Positions 19,437 to 29,495 of a DNA stretch of 64,000 bases are shown one piece after another. This DNA is from Draconibacterium sp. GTDB lineage: Bacteria; Bacteroidota; Bacteroidia; Bacteroidales; Prolixibacteraceae. Where the stretch lies: positions 1 to 64,000 of the forward strand of contig JADIYN010000003.1 in NCBI GenBank assembly GCA_016705335.1. The letters run 5' to 3'. The first letter of the stretch is position 1. Every line of letters starts with the position of its first letter. The notes below the pieces were generated by a model, which was not told the origin of the DNA, ran no database searches, and saw nothing but the letters and a program-made list of their open reading frames with translations. The translations under genes were made by a program, and so were the position numbers.

Positions 19437-20544
19437 CAAAGAACTACTCTATTTTATAGGAAAGTGCTTAACAGCAGATAAATATCCTGAAAACCTGTTG
19501 AGCGTTAAAAATCAGATTGCCAAAAACGATATTGACTGGGAAAAATTTGTCAGCATTTGCAGTAGTCATTTAATAACACCTGTAATTTATCTGAAATTCA
19601 AAAAAGCTGAAATCTTAAATTTATTACCTGACGATCTTGCGAATTATTTACAGGAAATTTATGAATTGAGTTTGAGCCGGAACCAAATGATTTTGGAGCA
19701 ATTAAAAGAAGTTTGTGATTTACTTGCCAAAAACAACATAATTCCAACCCTGTTAAAAGGTGCGGGAAACTTAATCGACAATCTTTATTCTGATTTAGGG
19801 GAAAGAATTATGGGAGATATAGATCTTCTGGTAACTGAAGACGAATATCTGAAAGCGGCAAAAATTATGCTTAACGAAGATTACACCGAATCGAAATTGT
19901 TTTATTATGACGATGTAAAACTACTTAAACACTATCCCCGATTATCTCATCCTGACAAGGTTGCTTCGGTGGAAATACACAGAATACCTGTTGATGAAGA
20001 TTATTTAAGTTTGTTTAACCATGAAATGATTAGCAAAGGATTAAAAAAGGTTGATGGATTTTGTTTTGTACTTTCTGATAAGCACAAGTTAATTTTAAAC
20101 TTTATCCATAGTCAGTTAACAAATAAAAGCCACAAATCGGCATTGCTTTCACTTCGCGATGTTTATGACCTTTATCTTTTGTCGGAAAAAGTGAATGTTG
20201 CTGAACTTTTAAAAGAAATTAATCCCCGAAAAATTGCATCAGGTTACTTTTATCTTTCGCAAAAAATGCTCGGTGTGAATATTGGATATACTTCAAAACC
20301 AACATTTTCCGACAAATGGCTGCATTACAAACATGATTTGAATTTTTCGAGCAAAGCGTTCTATTCAGCAAATAAATATGCAACCGAAATTTATGACAGA
20401 ATTATAATTCGCTATTTTGGTTTGATTGGTAAGTCGCTTTATTCAAAAAAAACGCGGTCGTTTATTGTAATGCGAATGAGCAAACCTGAATGGTACAGAA
20501 GTCAATGGCGATCATGGAAAAACACCTTCAAACTAAAGAATTAA
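19429..20544 (+). CDS. nucleotidyltransferase-fold protein, PF14907 type
   Basis: The intact protein has about 371 residues and starts at ATG 19429, overlapping the kinase stop by eight bases. The diagnostic core is IPTLLKGAGNLIDNLYSDLG, then GERIMGDIDLLVTEDEY. This gives the L-K-G, Y-x-D-x-G-x-R and DIDLLV pattern of the uncharacterised nucleotidyltransferase family, with two Asp for metal and NTP binding. SVEIHRIPV supplies the likely third acidic strand. The C-terminal half is helical (LILNFIHSQL, SLRDVYDLYLLSE). Family members occur in lasso peptide and other RiPP gene sets next to HprK-like kinases, where their reaction is not established. Coupling to the upstream kinase implies one pathway. 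Confidence 0.75.
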   Translation: MNNKELLYFIGKCLTADKYPENLLSVKNQIAKNDIDWEKFVSICSSHLITPVIYLKFKKAEILNLLPDDLANYLQEIYELSLSRNQMILEQLKEVCDLLAKNNIIPTLLKGAGNLIDNLYSDLGERIMGDIDLLVTEDEYLKAAKIMLNEDYTESKLFYYDDVKLLKHYPRLSHPDKVASVEIHRIPVDEDYLSLFNHEMISKGLKKVDGFCFVLSDKHKLILNFIHSQLTNKSHKSALLSLRDVYDLYLLSEKVNVAELLKEINPRKIASGYFYLSQKMLGVNIGYTSKPTFSDKWLHYKHDLNFSSKAFYSANKYATEIYDRIIIRYFGLIGKSLYSKKTRSFIVMRMSKPEWYRSQWRSWKNTFKLKN

Positions 20545-20556
20545 CCTAAAGAAATT

Positions 20557-21797
20557 TCAACGTTTTTCCTTTCCAACAATTTTAACAATATTCAAAATTA
20601 CCTCCACTGCCTTTACCATTGAATGAACCGGGACAAATTCAAACGGACCATGAAAATTATGACCACCGGCAAAAATATTGGGACAAGGTAAACCATCATA
20701 TGAAAGCCGCGCGCCATCAGTTCCTCCGCGAATTGCTTTTATTTTTGGTTCAACTCCGGCCTGCAACATTGCCTTTTTTGCAATTTCGATAATGTGCATA
20801 ACTGGTTCAATTTTTTGCCGCATATTAAAATACTGGTCTTTGATATCAAGTTCAACCAGATTTTTACCGAACTGGAAATTGATATGCTGAACAATTTCGG
20901 TTAAAAGCTTTTTCTTCTCTTCAAATTTTGTTGCATCGTGATCACGGATAATGTATTGCATTTCAGCGTTTTCAACATTTCCATTCAACTGGGTCAAATG
21001 AAAAAAACCTTCATATTTTTCGGTATGTTCCGGTCGTTGTGTTGGTGGCAGCATTCCAATTATTTGATTGGCAACCAACATTGCATTAACCATTTTGTTT
21101 TTGGCGGCTCCCGGATGAACACTTCTTCCCTGTATTTTTATTTTTGCCCCGGCTGCATTGAAGTTTTCAAATTCGAGTTCACCAATTTCGCCGCCATCAA
21201 GCGTGTAGGCAAAATCGGCACCAAATTTTTCACATCAAAATGGTCAGTGCCTTTGCCAATTTCTTCATCGGGTGTGAATCCAAGCCTGATTTTCCCGTGT
21301 TTAATATCTTTTGACTTTAACAAAATCCCTGCAGCTGTAACAATTTCAGCAACTCCGGCTTTATCGTCGGCACCAAGTAAAGTTGTTCCATCGGCTGTTA
21401 TAATATCCTGCCCTTTATAATTTAGAATCTCAGGAAAATCTTTGGGGTCAATAGTTACTCCATTTTTAAAAACGATAGGGTTTCCATCATATTTTTCAAC
21501 AATTTGAGGCTGCACATATTCGCCTGAAAAATCGGGACTTGTATCAACGTGGGCAACAAAACCAACAACAGGTGCATTTTCAACACCATTCGCACGAATA
21601 GTTGCGGTTACATAGCTGTATTTATCCATTTCCACTTCAACACAACCAATATCTTTTAACTCTTCAACCAGTTTTTCCATAAAAACAGTTTGCCGGTGGG
21701 TGCTTGGATAAGTTAAACTTTCGGGATCAGAAGTGGTAAATTGTTTTGCGTATTTTATAAACCGTTGTGCTACTTTTTCCATAAGACTTTCGTTCAT
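20557..21797 (-). CDS. pepT: tripeptide aminopeptidase, peptidase T (frameshifted once)
   Basis: The two frames join with one missing A near 21230 into about 413 residues. The protein is an M20-family dizinc exopeptidase releasing the N-terminal residue from tripeptides in the cytoplasm. Metal and catalytic residues are seen in GFVAHVDTSPDFSG (His and Asp), TLLGADDKAGVAE (bridging Asp), FTPDEEIGKGTD (catalytic Glu and metal Glu), then FAYTLDGGEIGELEFE, KIQGRSVHPGAAKNKMVNAM, and IRGGTDGARLSYDGLPCPNI with a C-terminal His in HGPFEFVPVHSM. A -7 element lies upstream at 21818. It is convergent with the nucleotidyltransferase operon, only 12 bases apart. Confidence 0.93.
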
Positions 21798-21817
21798 CTT
21801 AAATTTGAAACTTCGCC

Positions 21818-21825
21818 CAAATATA
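21818..21825 (-). promoter_or_regulatory. -7 promoter element TATATTTG
   Basis: The minus strand reads TATATTTG, matching TAnnTTTG. It lies 20 bases before the pepT ATG. Confidence 0.45.
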
Positions 21826-22025
21826 CAAATTTAAAAACGTGGTAACAGGATATTACAATTTGATACGCTTTCAGAATTTCACAAATATTTAACCAAAAAA
21901 AACATCCCCGGAAAAATGAAAAACATACTAAAAAAGCCTCTAAAATATGATTTATATCAGACTTCCATTAATCTTACAATTAAATATATACATGATTAAA
22001 ACCATTTAAATTCTGTAACGTAATA

Positions 22026-22508
22026 ATGAACATAAGAAACTTAAAAATTCAATTAGCTATGGTTAAAAATCAGTTATTAGGGATAACCCTTATCGGTTTA
22101 TTTGTGTTTATTTTTTCAGGTTGCGGAACTGATTCGCAAAAAAGCGATGATAAAAATGGAGCTGTAAAAGTTAATGCAATAAGTGAAGAACTTCATCAGG
22201 CACAATGCGATTTGCTTTCAAAAGCGAATGAAGAACTAGCCAGTATCAATCAAAAGGTAAGAGCTTTGAATGACAAAATTCATGAAAAGGGAGGAAAATT
22301 AACGGATGCACAAAATTCTGCCCTTGATAATTTTGAAGCAAAACAGGCTTCAATAAACAAGAGAATGCACGAAATTAAAAATATAAAGCAGGAAGATTGG
22401 GCAAATTTCAAAACTACACTTGAAAAAGATCTGGAAGAAATTAACTCTATGATTGCAATATTACTAATGAGCTTTAGTGTTCATAATATTCTACATAGTA
22501 TTTCTTAG
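22026..22508 (+). CDS. small coiled-coil lipoprotein of unknown function
   Basis: The 160-residue frame has a hydrophobic signal (LLGITLIGLFVFIFSGC) with an FSGC lipobox, so the mature protein is probably lipid-anchored. ATG 22026 or the internal ATG at 22059 (MVKNQLLG) could both serve as start; the second gives a more normal signal length. The mature part is mostly helical and charged (LLSKANEELASINQKVRALN, FEAKQASINKRMHEI), predicting a coiled coil. The hydrophobic C-terminal 20 residues after EEINSM look unlike the rest and may result from a late frame slip. Its 3' end overlaps that of the convergent gene. No family was recognised. Confidence 0.55.
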   Translation: MNIRNLKIQLAMVKNQLLGITLIGLFVFIFSGCGTDSQKSDDKNGAVKVNAISEELHQAQCDLLSKANEELASINQKVRALNDKIHEKGGKLTDAQNSALDNFEAKQASINKRMHEIKNIKQEDWANFKTTLEKDLEEINSMIAILLMSFSVHNILHSIS

Positions 22509-23197
22509 ACATCATCAGAGTTAAAACTGAAACCGAGCCGTTTGCCTGTAATCATTTTTGAGTTACTCATTTTTTGGTTCATCTGGTCAACCGTAGCCAT
22601 TTTTACCTGGTCATAAGGTGGAACAAGCAAATCGAATTCAATGCAATACTGAATTGCAGTTTCAACAATTTGCCTGATTACCCCGGGAGAAATAGTATCC
22701 ATTGCATAATCTTTTACAACTTCATCGGCCTGACGTTTTCCCTCAACAAAAAAGTGGTTTTCCTTATTCACAAAAATCCGGGCGACCAAATAACCCAGGT
22801 CGTTTGCACGGTTGTATTTAAACGAATCTGCAAGAAAATTATAAATGTTTATTGTACCGCAATAAGAGCGAAGCGGGTCGTCTTTAATATAAGTTGTATT
22901 CCAAACAGGGTGTTTATCATCGAACTCGAAAACATTGGAGTGCATACTGAAAATTAACAAATCACCGGCAATCTTAAATTCGGCTTCAAAAGGTCCGCGC
23001 TCTTTATAAACCGGCAAAGATACTTCGGGAATAGCATCCTTTATTTTTGACAAATAGTCTGATTCCAACTGCTTTAAAACCTTTTTAAGGATATTAAAAG
23101 TTATAAAAGTATTTTCGTAAACCTTTTGTTTTACATTTGATTTGATAACCAAAGCTTCCAATAATGATTCCCGAACCTCTTTATCTGTCATTTCCAT
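22505..23197 (-). CDS. conserved hypothetical protein
   Basis: The intact 230-residue protein has no signal peptide or membrane segment. Recognisable stretches are EKEVRESLLEAL-like helices at the N-terminus, FEAEFKIAGDLLIFSMHSNV and YIKDDPLRSYCGTINIYNFL in the middle, and HFFVEGKRQADEVVKDYAMD near the C-terminus. The mixed alpha/beta pattern is soluble and cytoplasmic in character. I recall similar uncharacterised proteins in Bacteroidia but can assign no reaction. It follows proS on the same strand after a terminator and 159 bases, so it is probably a separate unit. Confidence 0.6.
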   Translation of the reverse strand: MEMTDKEVRESLLEALVIKSNVKQKVYENTFITFNILKKVLKQLESDYLSKIKDAIPEVSLPVYKERGPFEAEFKIAGDLLIFSMHSNVFEFDDKHPVWNTTYIKDDPLRSYCGTINIYNFLADSFKYNRANDLGYLVARIFVNKENHFFVEGKRQADEVVKDYAMDTISPGVIRQIVETAIQYCIEFDLLVPPYDQVKMATVDQMNQKMSNSKMITGKRLGFSFNSDDV

Positions 23198-23263
23198 AAT
23201 TTTGTTGATATGTTAACCTTAGAAGAATTAAAAGTTTTAAAAATACACAAATGAAACTGTATT

Positions 23264-23297
23264 GAAAAAAAGAAAGCAACCCAAAAGAGCTGCTTTC
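23264..23297 (-). terminator. rho-independent terminator after proS
   Basis: On the minus strand a seven-base stem (GAAAGCA with TGCTTTC) around a 12-base loop is followed by seven Ts. It lies about 60 bases after the proS stop. Confidence 0.65.
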
Positions 23298-23320
23298 TGT
23301 ATTATTTTCATATTTCCTTG

Positions 23321-23339
23321 TCTTGATACCTGATACTCC
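23321..23339. repeat. inverted relative of the 1181-1224 repeat core
   Basis: The reverse complement of tcttgatacctgatactcc shares the agtatcaggtatc core with the tandem repeat at 1181-1224. It sits between proS and its terminator. The pair is the only dispersed copy I could match by eye. Confidence 0.5.
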
Positions 23340-23355
23340 AATCTCAGTTCAATTC

Positions 23356-24825
23356 TTAATATGCAAGCGCAAATATTACCCTCCGTTTTGATGGCTGGCC
23401 TGAATAGATGCAAACACCCTCTTCTTCTTCATATTCCAAAGGCATGCATCGGATTGTAGCTTTGGTTTCAGCTTTTATCTTCTCTTCGGTTTCAGAATTT
23501 CCATCCCAGTGAGCGAGTATAAACCCACCTTTCTTAAGGACTTCTTTAATCTCTTCGTAAGAATCAACTTTAAATGTGTTTTTTTTCCTGAATTCAACTG
23601 CTTTATTACAAATACTTTGTTGAATTTCTTCCAGCAGATTTTCAATATAATCTTCCACGCCATCCAAATTAACAACAGTTTTAGTAAGGGTGTCACGACG
23701 CAATTTCAACTGTACCGTTTTCTATGTCACGCGGCCCCATTGCCAACCGCACCGGAACACCTTTAAGTTCATATTCGGCAAATTTCCAGCCCGGTTTCTT
23801 GTTGTCGTTATCATCATATTTTACCGAAATACCTTTGGCTTTTAGTTTTGCCATAATTTCTTTCACCTTTTCAGAAATTACAGCAAGTTGTTCCTCATTT
23901 TTATAAATCGGAACTATAACAACCTGGAAAGGAGCCAGTTTAGGAGGCAAAACCAAACCATTATCATCGGAATGTGCCATAACGAGTGCACCCATTAACC
24001 TGGTGGAAACGCCCCATGAAGTTGCCCACACATATTCTTCCTTGCCCTCTTTACTCGAAAATTTAACGTCGAAAGCTTTGGCAAAATTCTGGCCTAAAAA
24101 GTGAGACGTTCCCGACTGTAAAGCTTTCCCGTCCTGCATCAAAGCCTCAATCGAATAAGTTTCCAAAGCCCCGGCAAATCGTTCATTAACTGATTTTAAG
24201 CCTTTTATAACAGGCATTGCCATAAAGTTTTCAGCAAAATCAGCGTAAACATTTATAATTTTTCGGTTTCTTCAATAGCCTCCTGCATTGTTTCGTGTGC
24301 AGTGTGGCCTTCCTGCCAAAGAAATTCAGCCGTGCGTAAAAACAAGCGTGTACGCATTTCCCATCGCACAACATTTGCCCATTGGTTAATAAGAATTGGT
24401 AAATCGCGGTATGAATGGATCCAGTTACGGTAGGTATTCCAAATTATCGTTTCCGAAGTTGGCCGGATAATTAATTCCTCTTCGAGTTTTGCATCGGGAT
24501 CAACAATAACACCACCGTTTACTTCATCAGTTTTTAAACGATAATGTGTCACAACAGCACATTCTTTGGCAAAACCTTCAACGTGGCTTGCTTCTTTGCT
24601 AAAAAACGATTTTGGTATAAATAATGGGAAATAGGCATTTACATGCCCGGTTTCTTTAAACTTCCTATCGAGCTCGGCCTGCATCTTCTCCCAAATTGCA
24701 TAACCATAAGGTTTAATAACCATGCAGCCCCTCACTGCTGAATTCTCAGCAAGATCAGCCTTAATAACCAGATCCTGATACCACTGAGAGTAATTTTCAC
24801 TTCTTGACGTTAATACTTTAGCCAT
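23356..24825 (-). CDS. proS: prolyl-tRNA synthetase, archaeal/eukaryote-like type (frameshifted twice)
   Basis: Three consecutive minus-strand frames join into about 490 residues. The class II synthetase charges tRNA-Pro. It starts MAKVLTSRSENYSQWYQDLV at 24825; an ATG further up adds a non-homologous leader. Motif 1 region is IKPYGYAIWEKMQAELD, motif 2 is IIRPTSETIIWNTYRNWIHS with INQWANVVRWEMRTRLFLRT, and motif 3 is WGVSTRLMGALVMAHSDDNG. The anticodon-binding domain (PFQVVIVPIY) and the C-terminal zinc-type domain ending RRVIFALAY follow, with Cys in ATIRCMP and EGVCIYSG. The length and domain order match the ~490-residue ProS3-like form, not the longer editing-domain bacterial form. Breaks near 24250 and 23700 in an essential gene argue strongly for sequence errors. 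Confidence 0.95.
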
Positions 24826-24907
24826 ATTTCTTTTTTGGTACAGATTTTGATAAAATATATTTGATTTTGAGGTTACAAATAAAGTAATTATTATTGACAT
24901 TAAATAA

Positions 24908-24919
24908 AAGGAGAAGGAG
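24908..24919 (+). promoter_or_regulatory. strong Shine-Dalgarno site AAGGAGAAGGAG
   Basis: Two GGAG motifs lie just before the ATG at 24922. Such purine-rich ribosome sites are uncommon in this window, where most starts have none, and suggest high translation of the following lipoprotein. Confidence 0.5.
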
Positions 24920-24921
24920 TT

Positions 24922-26331
24922 ATGAAAGCAAAAATCACATATTTAGGAATCTTAGCAGTGTTGCTGAGTGCCTGTTCTACTGGAAGTTACGTATCGAGCT
25001 CCTACACTGATGATATCTATTTTAATCCGGGAGACGTTCCACCACCAATTGCGGTGGCCACAACAACTCCGAAAAAAGATGCAGAACAAAAATCTGCCAA
25101 TAAAATTATTGTTAGCGAAATCAGCGAAAATGAAGATGGTTCAAATACAATGAACAACTATATTTTCGATGGAACAGAAGATGATGCTGATGTTGCTTTT
25201 TATAATTCCGAACAAGGATTGGAAGGAAGTGACACAACAATATACTACGATGACGATGAAGTTAAATATGTAATCAACAATTACTATGATGACAATGGAA
25301 ACGTTGATTTTGCATATCGCATTAACCGTTTTCACAATCCATATTTTTACGACCCGTTTTACTGGGATAGCTGGTATTACGACCCGTATTACAGTTATTA
25401 CCCGGGTTGGGGTATGTCAATGAACTGGGGTTGGGGATATCCTTATTACGGCTGGGGTTATCCAAGCTATGGTTATGGATGGGGATACCCAAGTTATGGA
25501 TGGGGCTATCCTGGCTACTGGGGTGGAGGTTATTGGGGTGGAGGCTACTGGGGTGGCGGCTATTATCCGGTTTATCCAAATTATCCCGGAGGTGGATATG
25601 CTGATTACCAGTATGGACAAAGAAGATCTTCTGGAACAAATGTTAACAGAAACAACAGAGGTTCAGACACAAATAATGCGCTTTCATCTTCAAGCAGGAA
25701 TAAAAGTGCAGTTTCAGGGGAAAATAACAATTCCGGCAGAAATGCTATTTCCAATTCAGGAAGACGTGAAGCAGCTGAAAACACAAGGGTAAGAACTAAA
25801 TCTTCAAACGTTGATTCAAATGTTTTGACTGAAAAACGGAGATCGACTGAGGAAGCAACCAAACCAGGCAAAGTGGGGTTGAAAGTAATTCAAACCGAAG
25901 CCAAACTCAAAATTATACCCGCCGGGAACAAATACCCAAAGCAGAACTTATACAAGGCCGAGTAGTTCTTCGGTTACTTCACAACCAAGGGTTGTTAACA
26001 GAAATTCTGCAAATAGTTCAACTTCGGTTATGCACAGCCAAAATCAAGTTCATCTTACAATCAATCATACAGATCGAGTTCAACATACAATAGAAGTTCA
26101 ACTTCAGGAAGTTCTTCTCGCCCTTACAGTTCTCCTGCATCAAGTTCAGGCAACTACAGAAGCAGTTCACCGGAGAGAAGCAGCAGCAGTGGTAGCGGAA
26201 ACTACAATAGCGGTAGCAGCAGTAGTGGCAGAAGTAGCAGTGGCTCTTATTCCGGGGGTTCCAGTGGAAGTTCTTCAGGAAGCAGTGGGCGTTCTTCAGG
26301 AGGTGGTTCTTCGTCTTCCGGTCGTCGTTAA
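24922..26331 (+). CDS. Tyr/Gly/Trp- and Ser-rich surface lipoprotein (frameshifted)
   Basis: The signal MKAKITYLGILAVLLSAC ends in an LSAC lipobox. The protein then has an acidic segment (STGSYVSSSYTDDIYFNPGD, YYDDDEVKYVINNYYDDNG), a Tyr/Trp/Gly/Pro repeat region (residues about 145-235, with GWGYPSYGWGYP and GYWGGGYWGGGY), then a Ser/Asn/Arg-rich tail. The first frame stops at 25965. Another frame carries YTRPSSSSVTSQPRVVN, and the original frame resumes as SSSSYNQSYRSSSTYNRSS and ends GGGSSSSGRR with TAA at 26329, so two compensating slips give about 470 residues. Low complexity and lipidation suggest a surface or adhesive role, which is inference. It has a strong ribosome site and lies 113 bases before a FadL-like porin. 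Confidence 0.65.
25516..25560 (+). repeat. 15-bp in-gene tandem repeat, three units
   Basis: Three units of 15 bases encode Y-W-G-G-G each and differ only at third positions. They lie in the Tyr/Gly/Trp region of the lipoprotein and are a likely site of repeat-number variation. Confidence 0.7.
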
Positions 26332-26444
26332 TTTCTGAAATTAAAATTGAAATAAAGTTCAGTAAAATATAGTTGCCATGAAATAAGTTCCGTAAAACGG
26401 ATCTGGTTTCTTCGAATACCATAAACAATTAAAATTTAAATGAG

Positions 26445-27941
26445 ATGAAAAGATATATTTTTCTTTTAACAATCGCTGTTTTTGTTCCTTTTGTTATGCA
26501 GGCACAGGATTTGGCAGATGCATTAAGGTACTCGAATATTCAGGTACAGGGAACAGCCAGATCTGCGGCAATGGGTAATGCATTTGGTGCACTTGGCGGC
26601 GATTTCACCTCTGCAAGCATTAACCCTGCAGGAATTGGCGTCTATCGTTCAAGTGAATTTACCGTAACTCCCATTTTTGGGAATACAAGTGTTGAAAGCA
26701 ATTATCTGGGAACAAAACGAGAAAGCAGCGATTATAAATTTTCCTTGAATAATATCGGTTATGTTTATTCAGTTCCGGTTGCAGCCCAAAGCGAAGCAGG
26801 TATTGTAAACATTAATTTTGGAATTGGCTATAATCGCATAAATGATTTTAACAGCGATGCTGTCATTCAGGGATATGATGTTGATGGGTCGTATATGGAT
26901 TATTTTGCAGACAGGGCTAACAGTGGAATCTGGAGCGATTTTTATGAAGAACTGGCATGGAAAACCGATGTTCTGCTGAAGGATAATAACAACAATGAAT
27001 ATTATTCTGATTTTCAGGATGCTAACTATGGCCAAAGCCAAAGAAAAACGTATTCTAAAAATGGGTCGATTGATGAATACTCTTTAACAATGGGTTTGAA
27101 TTTCAACCACAAACTTTATTTAGGAATTTCATGGGGAATCAATGATCTGTATTACAAGCAATCGACAACCATTTACGAAAATGATGAAATCGGACACACA
27201 CCCCCTTTTGTAAACAATTTTCAGTTTAATGAATATTTAACAACCTACGGAGTAGGCCACAACTTTAAATTTGGGGCTATTTACAGGCCAATCAACCTGT
27301 TACGATTTGGTATTTCAATTCATACACCAACATTTTATCGTTTGTCAGATGATTTTAGCACAACCATGTATTCTGATGTAACCTACAATGACGGCAGGGA
27401 TACTTACCAGGAGGATTCTCCATATAACGAATTTGATTATCATCTGCAAACACCATTAAGGGCAACAGTTAGCGGTGCACTAGTGCTTGGGAAAAGCGGC
27501 ATTATCAGTGTTGATTATGAACGTTTAAATTATGGTAAAGCAAAATTAAAGAATGGTGGAGATGGCGAAAATTTCTTTGATCAAAATGCCGAAATAGACG
27601 AAGCTTACAAAAGTGCAGGAAATTTAAGGATTGGAGCAGAACTCAAGGCTACTAAAAATATAAGTCTGCGCGGTGGATTCGAATATCTTAAATCACCCTA
27701 TAACAAAAATGCATTTGGAGCAAAACAATTAAATGCTGATGCAAATACACTTGTTTATGCTGGTGGAATTGGCTATCGCACAGGTTCATTTTTTGCTGAT
27801 TTGGCATACCGTTATTCTACTCTGAAAAATTACGACTACCCTTATCCAATACCTGTTGATGAAATTTATCCAATGCCCGAAGCAGCATCATTCAAAACCA
27901 TAAAAAATGATGTAATTTTCACACTTGGTTTCAGATTTTAA
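26445..27941 (+). CDS. FadL/OmpP1-family outer-membrane transport protein
   Basis: The intact 498-residue protein has a signal peptide (RYIFLLTIAVFVPFVMQAQ). It opens with DALRYSNIQVQGTARSAAMG and GALGGDFTSASINPAGIGVY, the N-terminal hatch with the NPA motif of FadL-type barrels that import hydrophobic compounds. The rest alternates beta-strands (SVDYERLNYGKAKL-like, LRIGAELKATKNISLRGGFE) and ends in a typical outer-membrane aromatic terminus, FTLGFRF, recognised by the BAM machinery. Bacteroidota members are often labelled hemin receptor by transfer, with little support; a fatty-acid or aromatic channel is equally likely. A hairpin terminator follows at 27964. Confidence 0.8.
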   Translation: MKRYIFLLTIAVFVPFVMQAQDLADALRYSNIQVQGTARSAAMGNAFGALGGDFTSASINPAGIGVYRSSEFTVTPIFGNTSVESNYLGTKRESSDYKFSLNNIGYVYSVPVAAQSEAGIVNINFGIGYNRINDFNSDAVIQGYDVDGSYMDYFADRANSGIWSDFYEELAWKTDVLLKDNNNNEYYSDFQDANYGQSQRKTYSKNGSIDEYSLTMGLNFNHKLYLGISWGINDLYYKQSTTIYENDEIGHTPPFVNNFQFNEYLTTYGVGHNFKFGAIYRPINLLRFGISIHTPTFYRLSDDFSTTMYSDVTYNDGRDTYQEDSPYNEFDYHLQTPLRATVSGALVLGKSGIISVDYERLNYGKAKLKNGGDGENFFDQNAEIDEAYKSAGNLRIGAELKATKNISLRGGFEYLKSPYNKNAFGAKQLNADANTLVYAGGIGYRTGSFFADLAYRYSTLKNYDYPYPIPVDEIYPMPEAASFKTIKNDVIFTLGFRF

Positions 27942-27963
27942 AGAAATATTTGAAATATAATTG

Positions 27964-27996
27964 AAAGGGCACAGTATCAAAAGTATTGTGCCTTTT
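27964..27996 (+). terminator. hairpin terminator after the FadL-like gene
   Basis: AAAGGGCACAGTAT and its near-complement (GTATTGTGCCTTTT) form a long stem with a four-base loop and one mismatch, followed by a T-rich stretch. It lies 23 bases after the stop. Confidence 0.7.
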
Positions 27997-28041
27997 GCTT
28001 TAATTGAAATCAGCATAGCGAATGATATCAGAAAAATTATT

Positions 28042-28049
28042 TAAGTTTG
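28042..28049 (+). promoter_or_regulatory. -7 promoter element TAAGTTTG
   Basis: TAAGTTTG matches TAnnTTTG. It overlaps the possible TTG start at 28047, so the downstream ATG at 28071 is the more likely start of the membrane protein. Confidence 0.45.
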
Positions 28050-28070
28050 TTTGAATCTAACAAATCCATT

Positions 28071-29333
28071 ATGCTGATAACAGTTTCACTGGTTGTTTTC
28101 TATCTTTCTGCCCCGGCACTACTTATTTACCTTACTAAAATATCGAAAATACTGAGCAAACTGGGAGCAGTTGTTTTGGCTTATTTGCTGGGATTAATTG
28201 TTGGAAACATTGGAATTCTGCCCGTTGCCAGTGATCAATTCAGAAAATTACTTGGCACCCGAATGCACATTCCAAATGCTGAATTCCTTGAATATTTAAA
28301 CACTTCACAGCTTTCGGAATCTGATATACTTACAAACCAGGTCGCTTCGGTTCAGGATATTTTATTTACCATTTTTATCCTATTGCAATTCCACTTTTAC
28401 TGTTCTCGCTTGATTTGAAAAAGTGGTTAAAACTGGCGAAAGGTGCAGTTTTATCGATGGTTTTGGCTGTGTTTTCTTTGCTTGTGGTAATTTTTACCGG
28501 GTACTATTTTTTCGGAAGCTCCATTGACGAGTCAAACAAAGTAGCCGGAATGCTGGTTGGTGTTTATACCGGAGGAACACCGAACCTTGCAGCCATAGGT
28601 ACTGCTTTAAAAGTTAGCCCTAACATCTTTATTTTAACACATACCTACGATATGATAGTTGGTGCTGTGGCATTACTCTTTTTGATGACCATCGCCCAAA
28701 GTGTATTTCATACTTTTTTACCAAAATTTCAGCTGGTTTACAAAGCTGAAAACAAACTTCATTTGGCCGACGAAGCAGACGATATTGAAAATTTCGATCC
28801 GTTGTTTAAAAGAAAAACCGTTCCTGATTTGCTTAAAGTGCTTGGCCTTTCTGTTGTAATTTTCGCGATTGGAGGAGGTTTGTCATTACTGGTTCCAAAA
28901 CCAAACGATGCGATTGTAGCTATTTTAGTTATTACAACTTTAGGATTACTGGCATCATTAATAAAACCCATCAACCGTATTCGCGGTAGTTTTCCGCTTG
29001 GAATGTATTTAATCATTGCCTTTTCTCTGGTTGTATCGTCGATGGCCAACCTGAGTAATATGTTTCAAATTGAGTTTTTGCAATTGTTTTTGTATGTTTT
29101 TATGTGGTTTTGGCTCCATGATAATTCATGTGGGGTTGGCACATATTTTTAAAGTTGATGCGGATACTACTATTATTTCGATTACTGCGTTAACTTATTC
29201 TCCTCCTTTTGTACCGGCTGTAGCAGGTGCATTAAAGAATAAAGAAGTAATTATTTCGGGACTGACCATTGGAATACTTGGTTACGCATTTGGCACTTAT
29301 CTCGGTATTTTTGTGGGAACTATTCTGAAATAA
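28071..29333 (+). CDS. DUF819-family integral membrane protein (frameshifted twice)
   Basis: Three frames join into about 420 residues of nearly continuous transmembrane helices. The start MLITVSLVVFYLSAPALLIY is followed by LGAVVLAYLLGLIVGNIGI. After a slip near 28385 comes the characteristic GMLVGVYTGGTPNLAAIGTA motif and FILTHTYDMIVGA. After a second slip near 29110 come HVGLAHIFKVDADTTIIS and YSPPFVPAVAGALKNKEVI, ending GTYLGIFVGTILK. The TGGTPNLAAIG and SPPFVPAVAGAL segments are diagnostic for DUF819 (YjcL-like) proteins, which resemble bile-acid/auxin-carrier transporters in topology. The substrate is unknown. It is followed by an uncharacterised gene on the same strand. Confidence 0.75.
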
Positions 29334-29495
29334 AAGTATTTCATCAAAATCTTGAAATTTATCCTGAACTACTTTCAATTTCAAAACGCGGGATTATATT
29401 ACAATTTTTAACTGTTTTATTTCATTTCCAATACTTTCAGCTTCAACCGAATAATTCAAAAAATCTGAAATGTAATTTAGTGGAAAAATGTTCCG

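Noticed and set aside
23356..24825. Programmed frameshifting in proS, topB or pepT
   Set aside because: No slippery heptamer with a downstream structure was seen, and the same type of one-base slip occurs in unrelated genes at varied A/T runs.
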